Positions 25,130 to 33,615 of a DNA stretch of 33,615 nt are shown piece after piece. The stretch is from Chitinophaga pinensis (GTDB taxonomy: Bacteria; Bacteroidota; Bacteroidia; Flavobacteriales_D; Crocinitomicaceae): the NCBI GenBank assembly GCA_943324745.2, contig CALPMT020000035.1, positions 1-33,615 on the forward strand, given 5' to 3'. How positions within the stretch are numbered: position 1 is the stretch's first letter; each line of letters opens with the position of its first letter. The notes under the pieces were generated by a model, which was not told where the DNA came from, ran no database searches, and was given only the letters and a program-made list of their open reading frames with translations. The position numbers and the translations under genes were made by a program.

Positions 25130-27649
25130 CTATTTCCTCTTCACATTCACCCCCTCCAAAATCACTTTCACTCGAACAATCAGCTCGTTCAAATGCATTT
25201 TTGTGTCTCTATCTTTAGCGCTGACGATCGCTGTACGAATTCCCTTTAGTATCGTTTCCAAATTAGCTCTTACCACACTTGGTACATCTGTCATAGTCAA
25301 ATCAACCATTTTGTATTCCATTCCATACATAGCTCCAGGTTCATTACTTGTCAAATAAGTAGTTGCATTTGGGTCAATCAATTTTTCTAAAATACCTACG
25401 TAATTACGTTGTAAATTTCTACGGTAATGATCAATCACAGTTCCAGCTTTTAATTCAGAAAATGTTTTCTCCGTGATAAATCCGAACAAGGTTTGCAAGG
25501 ACATATTGTCTTTTGAAAGGGAACTAGACTCAATGATTCGAACTAATTTACTTCCGGAAAGAATGTTGTTTAATGCATACATCTGTAACCCTTTAATACT
25601 TTCAATTCCGGTTTCTGGTTTTATTTTGGCTAGAATAGATTGATTCAATAACCAGGTAGGAGTTTGAAAAACTTGTTTATCGATAAATTGCAAAGCACTC
25701 AACTGAACTGCTTTTGGTACTGGTGCATAAACATCCCCTTGCATATCATAGGTTTTAGGATTATCATAAACACCACCAATATTTTTCGAAACGTGGCCAA
25801 TGTAAGTCGTATATTGTTGTATTATCCTACCATACATCGTTTTTAATTCGGCATACGATTCTCCATCTTGTTTTGTCCATTCAACTAAATTTGGAACAAT
25901 TCGTTGTAAATTCTTAATGCCATAAGTCGAGGCAATCATCGCATTGTCACTCAAATCTTCCGTTTGGTAACGTGGATCAATTTTGCTGTTTTCTGTTCCA
26001 AATCGCAAACGAGGATTATTGTATTTTTCTTTCGTAAGTAAATTCAATCTTGCCTTTTCTTCCTGCTCATCCTTGGCATCATTAAAAGAGGTATATCCCC
26101 ATTCAATCGCCCATTTGTCGTAATCTCCAATGCGTGGGTATACATCTTTGACACTGTCTTCTGGTTGTGCAACATAATTGAAACGTGCATAATCCATAAT
26201 GGAAGAAGTGTGACCATGTTCTAAACACCAGTTTTTATCGCGTAATTTCTCCACAGGGGTTGCCGAACTCGCACCCATATTGTGACGTAGACCAAGGGTA
26301 TGACCAACTTCATGTGCGGATACAAATTGCATCAGTCTTCCCATTAATTCATCGTCAAATTCACGAGTTCTCGCTCTTGGGTCATTCGGTGATGCTTGAA
26401 TAAAATACCAATCATGTAATAAACGCATGATGTTATGATGCCAGGCAATATGACTTTCTAAAATTTCTCCAGTACGTGGATCGTTCACATTTGGTCCATA
26501 AGCATTTTGCACATTCGATGCGAAATAACGTATGACCGAATAGCGCGCATCTTCCATGCTCATCGTTGTGTCGTTTTCTGGCCAATACTCACCGCGAATC
26601 GCATTTTTCCATCCTGCTTGTTCAAAAGCTACTCTCCAATCATCCACTCCTGCTTTGATGTATTTCCTCCATTTTACAGGTGTAGCAGGATCAATGTAGT
26701 ATACAATAGGTTTCTTTGGTTCGATTAATTCTCCTTTTGCTTGAAGCGCTGCATCTGCTGCGTTTTTTGGTTCTAAACGCCAACGATTGACAAATGCTTC
26801 AGTACTCGCTTCTTGATTGTTTTCATTGAATTCAACTAGTTCATTACCAAAGAAACCTACGCGTTGGTCGAACAACCTTTTTCGCATAGGATGAGCAGGT
26901 AACAGAACAAAAGACGTATTTAGTTCAAAAGTTAAATAACCTGCATTTCGTCCGGCTGTAACTGGTGTTACATTTCCTTGAGGAGAATAAGTCGTTACTT
27001 CATAGGTTTTGACAGTTTTTAATTCCGTGTTAATCGGGAAAGAACGGAAAGACGAAATGTACGACTTGTCTCGCTGAAATTGAGTTAGTTTTAAGTTGTC
27101 CTTCGTATAACCATCTATTCCAAAAGTCGTGTTTTCCAATGTGAAGTAATCGGTAACATCAATGACTACCGAAGTGTCTTTGCGTATCGAAAGAATTTCA
27201 AATGTACCAATGATTGGTTGTACATTGCTGTTTTTTACGGCTCTTGCTAATGGTTTGGTACTATCACTCGCATATTTAACATAAGTAATGTTTTTTAACA
27301 ATAAACTATTGTATGGTCCCTTCTCCCATTTTACTACCTGACTATTCACTTCTTCTCCTCCATATTTTCCACATTCTGCAGCAGTTTTGGCATAACGTGT
27401 AACAGTCATTATTTCGCGCCCAATAAGTGAATCACTGAGTTCTAACAACCATTTTGTTCCAATGTGATGAACAGTAAACAATCCTTTGGATGTTTTAGCA
27501 TCTTTAGTAATAACTTCCTTGTAAGGTTTTGGTTTTTTGACTTCTTCTTTTTTGGGCACTTCAATATTCTTCTTTTTTTTATGAAAAATCTGACTTTGCG
27601 TATTAACTTGTATGATCAAAAAACCAATAATGAGCGTAATAATTTTCAT
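25130..27649 (-). CDS. Secreted zinc-dependent metalloprotease (DUF5117/DUF4953 type)
   Basis: An 839-residue protein with a signal peptide (MKIITLIIGFLIIQVNTQSQ). It has a DUF5117-like N-terminal half (IDVTDYFTLENTTFGID), then the zinc site HEVGHTLGLRHN (H446, E447, H450, H456), the metzincin consensus, with a Met-turn SIMDYARFNY further on. The C-terminal region (helical, about 600-830) matches the DUF4953 part of this family. These large secreted or periplasmic proteases are common in Bacteroidota, and some relate to TldD-like or SusD-like operons; the natural substrates are unknown. It follows the membrane protein gene with an 11-base gap on the same strand, so the two are probably co-transcribed. 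Confidence 0.88.
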   Translation of the reverse strand: MKIITLIIGFLIIQVNTQSQIFHKKKKNIEVPKKEEVKKPKPYKEVITKDAKTSKGLFTVHHIGTKWLLELSDSLIGREIMTVTRYAKTAAECGKYGGEEVNSQVVKWEKGPYNSLLLKNITYVKYASDSTKPLARAVKNSNVQPIIGTFEILSIRKDTSVVIDVTDYFTLENTTFGIDGYTKDNLKLTQFQRDKSYISSFRSFPINTELKTVKTYEVTTYSPQGNVTPVTAGRNAGYLTFELNTSFVLLPAHPMRKRLFDQRVGFFGNELVEFNENNQEASTEAFVNRWRLEPKNAADAALQAKGELIEPKKPIVYYIDPATPVKWRKYIKAGVDDWRVAFEQAGWKNAIRGEYWPENDTTMSMEDARYSVIRYFASNVQNAYGPNVNDPRTGEILESHIAWHHNIMRLLHDWYFIQASPNDPRARTREFDDELMGRLMQFVSAHEVGHTLGLRHNMGASSATPVEKLRDKNWCLEHGHTSSIMDYARFNYVAQPEDSVKDVYPRIGDYDKWAIEWGYTSFNDAKDEQEEKARLNLLTKEKYNNPRLRFGTENSKIDPRYQTEDLSDNAMIASTYGIKNLQRIVPNLVEWTKQDGESYAELKTMYGRIIQQYTTYIGHVSKNIGGVYDNPKTYDMQGDVYAPVPKAVQLSALQFIDKQVFQTPTWLLNQSILAKIKPETGIESIKGLQMYALNNILSGSKLVRIIESSSLSKDNMSLQTLFGFITEKTFSELKAGTVIDHYRRNLQRNYVGILEKLIDPNATTYLTSNEPGAMYGMEYKMVDLTMTDVPSVVRANLETILKGIRTAIVSAKDRDTKMHLNELIVRVKVILEGVNVKRK

Positions 27650-27660
27650 GTGAATATAGA

Positions 27661-29070
27661 TTAATTAGGGGTGTATAAATGGCGCAGTTCAAGTAATATT
27701 TTTTTACCGCAGCTTAAAAAAATAAGTAGTATTGAAAATATAAATATCCAACTAATTCTCGCCTGAAGACGATCATAAATATTAGCTAAGCTAGCAACTA
27801 TAAAAGCATTTGAGACGACTGAAACACATAGAAAAATGATAACTCCTTTGAGAGAATCATTTATGTGGGTAGATAGTTTTTTAATTGAAAACAGGAGGAT
27901 GAGTATAAAAATACTTAGGTATAATAATACCTTGTATATAAAATTGGTTGAATCAATTTTAAGTTCTTGACCCCAAAGATTACCATTTTGTCTAGACTGA
28001 TAATATTGGTTTAATTCAAACTGATAATGTTTTTTAATCTCAATACTTGGTGGACTATCTTCTGCTCGATACCACTCTGAAATTAGTCCTGAACCAAGAT
28101 CATTTTGAAATAATTGGGTCAATGTCGATGTAAATGAATTATAAACAACTAAGGAAAGATGCTTTGGACTTGTTAGTAGGTCTGTTAAAATTTTAGTGTA
28201 TTCTTTTGAACTATTTTCCCATCCACCATGTTTGTACAATGGACCATAATAGCTCCATAATAATTCACGATTATCTTTGGGAAGTGAGTCTTTACATGCG
28301 CACAAAACATAGTTGTTATTTTTGCATTTATCATCTAAAAAAGATTTCAAAACACCACTGTCTAACATTTTACCCATTAGATATACATGACTTCCTTGGT
28401 TGATTTTGACTGTATTTCCTATTTTTAAATTGGTAAGTGAGCCAATGATTAATGAAAAGAATAATATGCTTATCGGAAGTATAAAATTCACTGTTCGTTG
28501 CTTACTTTTTAGATAATATCGAAGGATGAAAAAAGAAACGAAAAGTGTGAGAAGTACAATTGGAAAATTTGAAAAATGAACATTCACGGAAAGGATCAGT
28601 AGGACGGAATAAATCACATAGTTTAGAATTGATTTCTTTGACTGAAATAATAATAGAAATAATGAACCAATTGCTATAAATGTAAAAATGTCAGGCATTA
28701 ATTGACTAACATACCAGCCTAATCCTGAAAAAAAACTGAGAGGTAAAAGTATGATGATAAATTTCAAATAACTGAAACTAGGAAAAGCAACCTTTGATAT
28801 GTTCCAAAGAAGAAATGTAGTGAAAAATGATTGAACATAAATAACTGGCCAAAGTGTAAAATTTAAGTCGAAACATTGAATGAATAAACCATACATAATA
28901 GGCCTGTCAGGAGGAATGATGAGCTCGATACCGCTTCTTAAATACGTGCCAGTATCTGAATAAACCAACGGGTAACCATTGTAAATTGCAGGTAAAATTA
29001 AAATAAAAGGAGTAATAAAATAGAATAAAAACTGCTTAAGTTTCAAATTTCCTAAATTTAAATTTCTCAT
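27661..29070 (-). CDS. Polytopic membrane protein of unknown function (GT-C-like)
   Basis: About 469 residues with some ten hydrophobic segments. After the first segment is the loop NGYPLVYSDTGTYLRSG, followed by DRPIMYGLFIQ, reminiscent of the acidic first loop of GT-C glycosyltransferases. A hydrophilic domain between about 245 and 370 (CKNNNYVLCACKDSLPKDN) probably faces outside. I chose ATG 29070. In-frame ATGs at 29097 and 29157 would add 9 or 29 residues lacking membrane character. A TAAGTTTG box at 29085-29092 lies between the first and second options and favours the short form. Assignment to GT-C is weak. It is transcribed just ahead of the metalloprotease gene. Confidence 0.55.
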   Translation of the reverse strand: MRNLNLGNLKLKQFLFYFITPFILILPAIYNGYPLVYSDTGTYLRSGIELIIPPDRPIMYGLFIQCFDLNFTLWPVIYVQSFFTTFLLWNISKVAFPSFSYLKFIIILLPLSFFSGLGWYVSQLMPDIFTFIAIGSLFLLLFQSKKSILNYVIYSVLLILSVNVHFSNFPIVLLTLFVSFFILRYYLKSKQRTVNFILPISILFFSLIIGSLTNLKIGNTVKINQGSHVYLMGKMLDSGVLKSFLDDKCKNNNYVLCACKDSLPKDNRELLWSYYGPLYKHGGWENSSKEYTKILTDLLTSPKHLSLVVYNSFTSTLTQLFQNDLGSGLISEWYRAEDSPPSIEIKKHYQFELNQYYQSRQNGNLWGQELKIDSTNFIYKVLLYLSIFILILLFSIKKLSTHINDSLKGVIIFLCVSVVSNAFIVASLANIYDRLQARISWIFIFSILLIFLSCGKKILLELRHLYTPN

Positions 29071-29272
29071 AAAAATAACATTTTCAAACTTAATCATACA
29101 ATACTGAACTAAATATAAAAATCGATTTATGTTATTACTTAAGGTGAAAAAAATCAATTTTAGATGGGTAAATTCAAAGTAATACTAATTCATGTGTTGT
29201 TATCTTCATCTCTATGTTATTTAAATTTCAACCTAACATTTTTATTTTCGCTATATTTAGTAAAATTCTTTC

Positions 29273-30223
29273 ATGGAAAATTCAACGAACAGTCTAACCA
29301 AACTATTGAATATTAAGTACCCCATCATCATGGCACCCATGTTTTTAGTGTCAAATACAAAGATGATTATTGAAGGGATAAAAGCGGGAATAACGGGCGC
29401 CATTCCAGCAATGAATTATAGAACAACAGAAGAATTACGAAATGCTATTCAGACGGTCAAGAAAGAAGTAGAAGGACCTTTTGGAATAAACCTAATCGTA
29501 AATGCTTCTAATTTTCTATATAAAGATCAACTCAAAATTTGTTGTGAAGAAAAAATTGCTTTTATTATCACTTCCTTGGGTTCTCCAGAATACGTGATCC
29601 AATGTGCTCATAAAGTTGGAATCAAGGTTTTCTGTGACGTGACGGATGTAACTTATGCGAAAAAAGTTGAAAAACTTGGTGCTGATGCACTGATAGCCGT
29701 GAATAAAGAAGCGGGTGGTCATGCTGGAAAAATTTCTTATCAAACACTCATTCCTGAACTGCTAAATACATGTAACATCCCCGTTATTTCTGCAGGAGGT
29801 ATCGGTTGTAGCGAGGAGTATAAAAAAATGCTACAGTTAGGTGTTGCAGGTGTATCTATTGGAAGTATTTTCATTGCATCTCTAGAATCTGAAGTTTCGT
29901 ATGATTATAAAAAAGCATGTGTAGATTATGGAGCAAATGATATCGTCATGTCAACCAAATTATCCGGAACTCCTTGCACAGTAATCAATACACCTTACGT
30001 TGCTAAAATTGGAACTTCTCAAAACTTTTTAGAACGTTTACTTAACAAAAATAAACGATTCAAAAAATGGTTCAAAGCACTCACATTTTACCGTGGAATG
30101 AAAAGTTTGGAAAAAGCGGCCTTTAGTGCAACCTATAAAACAGTATGGTGTGCTGGTCCGTCTATAGAGCATGTTAAAGAAATTTCTTCAATAAAAAACA
30201 TTGTAATGAAATTAACTTCTTAA
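29273..30223 (+). CDS. Nitronate monooxygenase family flavoprotein
   Basis: A 316-residue TIM-barrel FMN enzyme of the 2-nitropropane dioxygenase family. The N-terminus has YPIIMAPM (16-23), the catalytic histidine is H150 in EAGGHAGK, and the phosphate-binding turns are ISAGGIG (172-178) and GVSIGSIFIAS (193-203). These enzymes oxidise nitronates, such as propionate-3-nitronate, to aldehydes or ketones plus nitrite, or act as FMN-dependent reductases such as FabK. Sequence does not exclude a FabK-like role, although no fatty-acid gene is near. It has 84 bases of non-coding DNA before the DedA gene, so coupling to that operon is uncertain. Confidence 0.85.
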   Translation: MENSTNSLTKLLNIKYPIIMAPMFLVSNTKMIIEGIKAGITGAIPAMNYRTTEELRNAIQTVKKEVEGPFGINLIVNASNFLYKDQLKICCEEKIAFIITSLGSPEYVIQCAHKVGIKVFCDVTDVTYAKKVEKLGADALIAVNKEAGGHAGKISYQTLIPELLNTCNIPVISAGGIGCSEEYKKMLQLGVAGVSIGSIFIASLESEVSYDYKKACVDYGANDIVMSTKLSGTPCTVINTPYVAKIGTSQNFLERLLNKNKRFKKWFKALTFYRGMKSLEKAAFSATYKTVWCAGPSIEHVKEISSIKNIVMKLTS

Positions 30224-30307
30224 ATTTTGACTGCCAACTTTGGTCTTCAATCGCGCGAATTTCTTCTCCAAATTACTATATTTACACATTAATTAACTTT
30301 CAAATAC

Positions 30308-30976
30308 ATGGAGATTTTAAAATCATTTTTAGACTTTTTTTTACATTTAGATAAACATTTATTCGACCTAATTATTGATTATGGTTTCTGGATATACGCT
30401 ATTTTATTTTTAATCATTTTCGTTGAAACAGGACTCGTTGTTATGCCACTCTTACCTGGAGATTCATTGTTGTTTGCTGCAGGTACTTTTTGTGCAGGTG
30501 TAGTAAACGAAGGGAAAACGGCAGAATTAAATTTATGGATTGTGCTATCATTACTTATTATCGCAGCCATACTAGGAGACGGATTAAACTATTTTTTCGG
30601 TAAAACAATTGGCTTAAAGGTACTTTCTTGGAAAATCAGAGGAAAGCAAATTGTCAAGCAAAAATACATTGACCAAACCCATGCTTTCTACGAAAAACAT
30701 GGACCAAAAACTATTATTATCGCTCGTTTTGTCCCGATAGTAAGAACATTTGCGCCATTTGTAGCAGGAATCGGGGAGATGAGTTACGCGAAATTCATAC
30801 GATTCAACATCATTGGAGGTATTGCATGGGTCATTGGATTGACGTTAATGGGTTATTTTTTCGGTAATTTAGAATTTGTACAAAAAAACTTTGAAACAGT
30901 TATTTTTGGTATTATTGGTTTATCCATTTTGCCAATGATTTTTGAGGTTGTCCGTTCTAAATTCAAAAAGTCGTAA
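30308..30976 (+). CDS. DedA family membrane protein
   Basis: A 222-residue member of the DedA/VTT superfamily. Conserved marks are ETGLVVMPLLPGDSLLFAAG (about 41-60), GDGLNYFFGKTIG, and the FARF-type signature ARFVPIVRTFAPFVAGIG with the invariant arginines. DedA proteins are inner-membrane transporters or scramblases linked to undecaprenyl phosphate or lipid recycling and to membrane potential homeostasis. The gene ends one base before aroE, so they are one transcript. Confidence 0.92.
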   Translation: MEILKSFLDFFLHLDKHLFDLIIDYGFWIYAILFLIIFVETGLVVMPLLPGDSLLFAAGTFCAGVVNEGKTAELNLWIVLSLLIIAAILGDGLNYFFGKTIGLKVLSWKIRGKQIVKQKYIDQTHAFYEKHGPKTIIIARFVPIVRTFAPFVAGIGEMSYAKFIRFNIIGGIAWVIGLTLMGYFFGNLEFVQKNFETVIFGIIGLSILPMIFEVVRSKFKKS

Positions 30977-30977
30977 C

Positions 30978-31706
30978 ATGTTATTCGGTCTTCTTGGAAA
31001 AACTTTAGGTCATTCATTTTCTAAGCCTTTTTTTGAAGCGTATTTTAAAGCGAATCAATTGGATGCCTCCTATTCTAATTTTGAAATTGAATCGATTGAG
31101 GAGGTGAAGTCTGTTTTTGATTTAGAGGGTTTGTCAGGTATTAATGTAACGTTTCCTTATAAAGAATCAATCATTCCATTTTTGGATGAAATAAGTCCTG
31201 AAGCCAAAATAATTGGAGCAGTAAATACCGTTAAAATAGTTGAAGGAAAAAGAATTGGATTTAATACAGATGCATTTGGATTCCAACAATCGATAAAGCC
31301 TTTCTTGACCAATCTTCATGAAAAAGCCTTAATTCTGGGCACGGGTGGCGCTTCGAAAGCAGTAGCATATGTATTGAAGAATATAGGAATTGATACCCTT
31401 TACATTTCGAGAAACCCTTCGAATTCAAATGAATTTTCTTATGCGGATTTGAATGAATATATGTTGCGTGCTTGTAAGTTAATCGTGAACACTACACCCG
31501 TTGGTACATTTCCAAACATAAACGAAGCACCAGAATTTCCCTTTCACTACTTGACCACTGAACATCTTGTTGTAGATTTAATTTATAATCCATCTGAAAC
31601 GTTGTTCTTAAGTAATGCTAAACAAGCTGGCGCTAAGATTTTAAATGGGGAATCCATGTTGAAAGAGCAAGCGTTGAAATCTTGGGAAATATGGACTTCG
31701 ATTTAA
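30978..31706 (+). CDS. aroE: Shikimate dehydrogenase
   Basis: A 242-residue enzyme. It reduces 3-dehydroshikimate to shikimate with NADPH in aromatic amino acid synthesis. The N-terminal substrate site includes GHSFSKP (S13, S15), NVTFPYK with catalytic K62, N83 (GAVNTV) and D98 (NTDAFGF). The cofactor loop is GTGGAS (121-126) and the C-terminal GESMLKEQAL holds Q231. I chose ATG 30978, one base after the DedA stop; a TTG at 30942 would overlap DedA. The length is slightly shorter than E. coli AroE (272 residues), which is usual in Bacteroidota. Confidence 0.93.
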   Translation: MLFGLLGKTLGHSFSKPFFEAYFKANQLDASYSNFEIESIEEVKSVFDLEGLSGINVTFPYKESIIPFLDEISPEAKIIGAVNTVKIVEGKRIGFNTDAFGFQQSIKPFLTNLHEKALILGTGGASKAVAYVLKNIGIDTLYISRNPSNSNEFSYADLNEYMLRACKLIVNTTPVGTFPNINEAPEFPFHYLTTEHLVVDLIYNPSETLFLSNAKQAGAKILNGESMLKEQALKSWEIWTSI

Positions 31707-32287
31707 ATGTAAATTACCAACTAGATAGAATCACGAGTTCTTTTGAGGAAGTTCAATTCGCTAAAAAAATTTCTTCTCTAGTTAATTCGAACGGAGGAAA
31801 ATTAGTCATTGGAGTAAATAATAACGGAAAAATTGTCGGTGTTTATCCCAAAGATGAATTAGAAAACATTCCGATTGTTATCACACATTTTTGTAGTTCT
31901 CCTATTGAGTTTTCTTCAGAAGTCATTGAAATAAAAAATAAGCTTCTACTTGTTCTGAACATTCATAAATCAACCAAGATAGCTGCCTTAACCAGCGAAA
32001 ATACATTTGAATATTATTTCCGTATTGGTGAAACAATTTGTATTGTAAATAAGATTGTACAGAAGTTATGGAGTTATGAATATGAGACCCTAACAAGTTG
32101 TCCAGGCAGTACAGAAGAACTTAAAATGGTACACAAAAATGCACACAAACAAACCTTGTCACAGATCTACTCAAATACAAACCTCCCTAAATCTCATGTG
32201 GATTCTTTGGTTTCTTGGTTATTATACAGCAAACAAATACGTATGACTTTAGTTAACAATCTTGTTATTTATCAACATTTAGATTAA
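31691..32287 (+). CDS. AlbA_2 (Schlafen-type) ATP-binding-like domain protein
   Basis: A 198-residue protein. The N-terminal part carries the AlbA_2/Schlafen signature: EEVQFAKKISSLVNSNGGKL and VIGVNNNGKIVGV (about 19-51). The rest (about 60-130) fits the domain's beta strands, and the C-terminal 50 residues look like a winged-helix tail (TLSQIYSNTNLPKSHVDSLV). It lacks the long C-terminal part of larger AlbA_2 regulators. The ATG at 31691 lies inside aroE and overlaps its 3' end by 16 bases. AlbA_2 proteins are often transcriptional or RNA-related regulators. A role beside aroE is not evident. Confidence 0.75.
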   Translation: MDFDLNVNYQLDRITSSFEEVQFAKKISSLVNSNGGKLVIGVNNNGKIVGVYPKDELENIPIVITHFCSSPIEFSSEVIEIKNKLLLVLNIHKSTKIAALTSENTFEYYFRIGETICIVNKIVQKLWSYEYETLTSCPGSTEELKMVHKNAHKQTLSQIYSNTNLPKSHVDSLVSWLLYSKQIRMTLVNNLVIYQHLD

Positions 32288-32376
32288 AACTTGTTGATAA
32301 CAATGCTTCCTATTAGATTCCCCCAATTATTAGTTGTATATTAGTTTCGTTCATTGGAACAAATATATTTACAACT

Positions 32377-32384
32377 TAAATTTG
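32377..32384 (+). promoter_or_regulatory. -7 box of the small conserved gene
   Basis: TAAATTTG, a full match to TAnnTTTG, with TTG at 32354-32356 and a 20-base spacer. It ends five bases before the ATG at 32390, which again predicts a leaderless transcript. Confidence 0.45.
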
Positions 32385-32389
32385 AAAGT

Positions 32390-32584
32390 ATGGGACGTCC
32401 GCCTACAAAACCAGCGCGATTGAAAGATGGATTTTATATAGAAGTTAAAAACTCTGGATCTGGAGGTATTCGTATACGAAGAGACACTAGAGAGCAGATG
32501 CTAATTGCAGCTGAAGACTATAGTAAAAGTAAAAATGTCACTATTCTCGGCGAAATGAGAAACGACAAATGGATTCATGAATAA
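32390..32584 (+). CDS. Small conserved Flavobacteriales-type protein
   Basis: A 64-residue basic protein starting MGRPPTKPARLKDGFYIEV and ending LGEMRNDKWIHE. I recall closely similar short proteins in Flavobacteriales, but no function. The repeated basic groups (RPPTKPAR, GIRIRRDTREQ) could contact nucleic acid. The ATG at 32390 is chosen because the box TAAATTTG stands directly before it and the conserved part begins there; a TTG at 32354 would add 12 residues overlapping that promoter. A strong terminator follows. Confidence 0.7.
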   Translation: MGRPPTKPARLKDGFYIEVKNSGSGGIRIRRDTREQMLIAAEDYSKSKNVTILGEMRNDKWIHE

Positions 32585-32607
32585 CATTTAAGACTGTTAA
32601 TCATTAG

Positions 32608-32643
32608 AAAAAAGACCTTAGACGAACGTTTAAGGTCTTTTTT
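32608..32643 (+). terminator. Rho-independent terminator of the small conserved gene
   Basis: A 13-base stem (32608-32620 with 32631-32643), a ten-base loop and a run of T residues at the end of the second arm. Placed 24 bases after the gene's stop. Confidence 0.9.
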
Positions 32644-32796
32644 TTATACTATAAACTAATCATTGAATTTATTTAAATCAATTTTTTACAACCAAAGGTT
32701 GCTCAATTTTTCCTAAATAAAATTCAATTCGTTCTGAATTTCTCAATGGTAAAATAATTTAGTAATCCTTTTCTATTTATCTTTCATTGGCTAAAA

Positions 32797-32827
32797 CAAA
32801 AAAAAGGCTACCCAAATGGATAGCCTT
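32797..32827 (-). terminator. Terminator of the rpsR-rplI operon
   Basis: On the minus strand AAGGCTA (32821-32827) pairs with TAGCCTT (32804-32810), with CC/GG extending into the loop, followed by a T-run. It lies 23 bases after the rplI stop. The bases 32644-32796 before it hold no gene. Confidence 0.9.
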
Positions 32828-32850
32828 CAATATGTTAGAACGAAGATTTA

Positions 32851-33297
32851 TTATTCTCCTACAACTTCAAATTTGAAAGTTGGTCTTACACCTTTGTGAA
32901 GGTTAGCTTCTGCTTCGTAAGTACCGATTTCTTTGATTTGCTCTTCTTTGATTTTAATAGATTTTCTATCGATATCAAATCCTTGAGCACGTAATGCTTC
33001 AGCAATTTGAACTGTGTTCACAGATCCAAAGATTTTACCATTTTCACCAACCTTAGTAGCGATTTTGATAACTACATCAGCCAATTTAGCAGCAACTACC
33101 TCAGCTTCAGCAAGAATCTTAGTTTCTTTGTGCGCACGTTGTTTCAATGTCTCAGCGTGTGATTTTTTATTAGAAGGTGTAGCTAAAATTGCATACCCTT
33201 GAGGAATCAAAAAGTTACGTCCGTATCCGTTTTTTACAGTTACAGTTTCGTCTTTGTATCCTAATTTATCTACGTTTTTCTTTAAGATAATTTCCAT
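32851..33297 (-). CDS. rplI: 50S ribosomal protein L9
   Basis: A 148-residue L9, of the usual length. The N-terminal domain has MEIILKKNVDKLGYKDETV and NGYGRNFLIPQGYA, the rRNA-binding region. A long connecting helix (about 44-75) leads to the C-terminal domain with GENGKIFGSVNT and FDIDRKSI. It stabilises the L1-stalk base of the large subunit. It is co-transcribed with rpsR, 33 bases away, and ends the operon. Confidence 0.98.
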   Translation of the reverse strand: MEIILKKNVDKLGYKDETVTVKNGYGRNFLIPQGYAILATPSNKKSHAETLKQRAHKETKILAEAEVVAAKLADVVIKIATKVGENGKIFGSVNTVQIAEALRAQGFDIDRKSIKIKEEQIKEIGTYEAEANLHKGVRPTFKFEVVGE

Positions 33298-33330
33298 TTT
33301 ACTGTTCGTTTAAGTTTTGTAAAAAAGTTC

Positions 33331-33594
33331 TTATTTAAGCATATCCGCAACATATGGCAAAATTGCAATATGACGTGCTCTTTTAATTGCTTTGTTAACT
33401 CGTGATTGGTATTTAGCAGATGTACCTGTAATACGTCTTGGTAAAATTTTACCTTGCTCATTCACTAATTTCAATAAGAAAGCAGGATCTTTGTGATCGA
33501 TGAACTTAATACCACTTTTCTTAAAGCGACAGTATTTTTGTTTTTTAATGTCGATGTTAATCGGCGTTAAATAGCGAATATCGTTTTGTGACAT
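33331..33594 (-). CDS. rpsR: 30S ribosomal protein S18
   Basis: An 87-residue S18, with the conserved core [16 protein letters not shown], then [31 protein letters not shown] (spans given in parts). It binds S6 and 16S rRNA on the platform of the small subunit. The usual partner rpsF should lie just beyond the right edge of the window. The first ATG at 33594 is the expected start. Confidence 0.98.
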   Translation of the reverse strand: MSQNDIRYLTPINIDIKKQKYCRFKKSGIKFIDHKDPAFLLKLVNEQGKILPRRITGTSAKYQSRVNKAIKRARHIAILPYVADMLK

Positions 33595-33615
33595 TTTCTT
33601 CGTTTTTAAGTGTTA

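Overview
The window is low-GC DNA from a member of the Bacteroidota, most likely the Flavobacteriales (Fluviicola or another Crocinitomicaceae would fit; this placement is inference). The evidence is the protein families: a DnaE with an N-terminal proofreading exonuclease, a DUF5117/DUF4953-type metalloprotease, Bacteroidota-style -7 boxes of the form TAnnTTTG, few Shine-Dalgarno sequences, and an rpsR-rplI ribosomal operon. No tRNA, rRNA, CRISPR array or intact transposase was seen.

Layout. 1-6.2 kb: a repeated intergenic segment, a DUF2797 protein, a convergent PhnA-type zinc-ribbon protein, a CPBP membrane protease behind a striking 22-bp-phased array of AGCT palindromes, then an overlapping three-gene run (NatA-like ATPase, NatB-like permease, Ppx/GppA phosphatase) ending in a 16-bp tandem repeat. 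6.2-12.3 kb: a two-haem-motif lipoprotein and a pirin on the minus strand, then the large dnaE gene. 12.3-15.2 kb: a small accessory block bracketed by two copies of an inverted-repeat element. It holds a broken zeta-toxin-type kinase gene with a 53-codon partner, a PLP aminotransferase of the class V family, and a higBA toxin-antitoxin pair. 15.3-15.8 kb: an exported cysteine-rich copper-storage-type protein.

15.9-25.0 kb is the most interesting part: a minus-strand defence-like island. Transcription order is an AIPR-family protein with a predicted PD-(D/E)xK-like nuclease motif, then a GC-rich hairpin spacer, then three translationally coupled genes: a 1211-residue membrane-anchored TerB-N/TerB-C protein with a large internal duplication, a BrxD-like (DUF2791-type) P-loop ATPase, and an Lhr-like DEIH helicase. 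TerB/ATPase/helicase sets have been noted before by comparative genomics, but their mechanism is little known. The duplicated N-terminal half and the neighbouring AIPR gene look unusual. Both ends of the island carry short fragments of what look like older coding sequence.

25.1-33.6 kb: a secreted metzincin-type protease behind a polytopic membrane protein, a nitronate monooxygenase, a DedA-aroE-AlbA_2 run, a small conserved Flavobacteriales-type protein with its own promoter and a strong terminator, and rplI and rpsR at the right edge, where rpsF probably continues outside the window.

All domain calls are made by eye from motifs. No database search was run.
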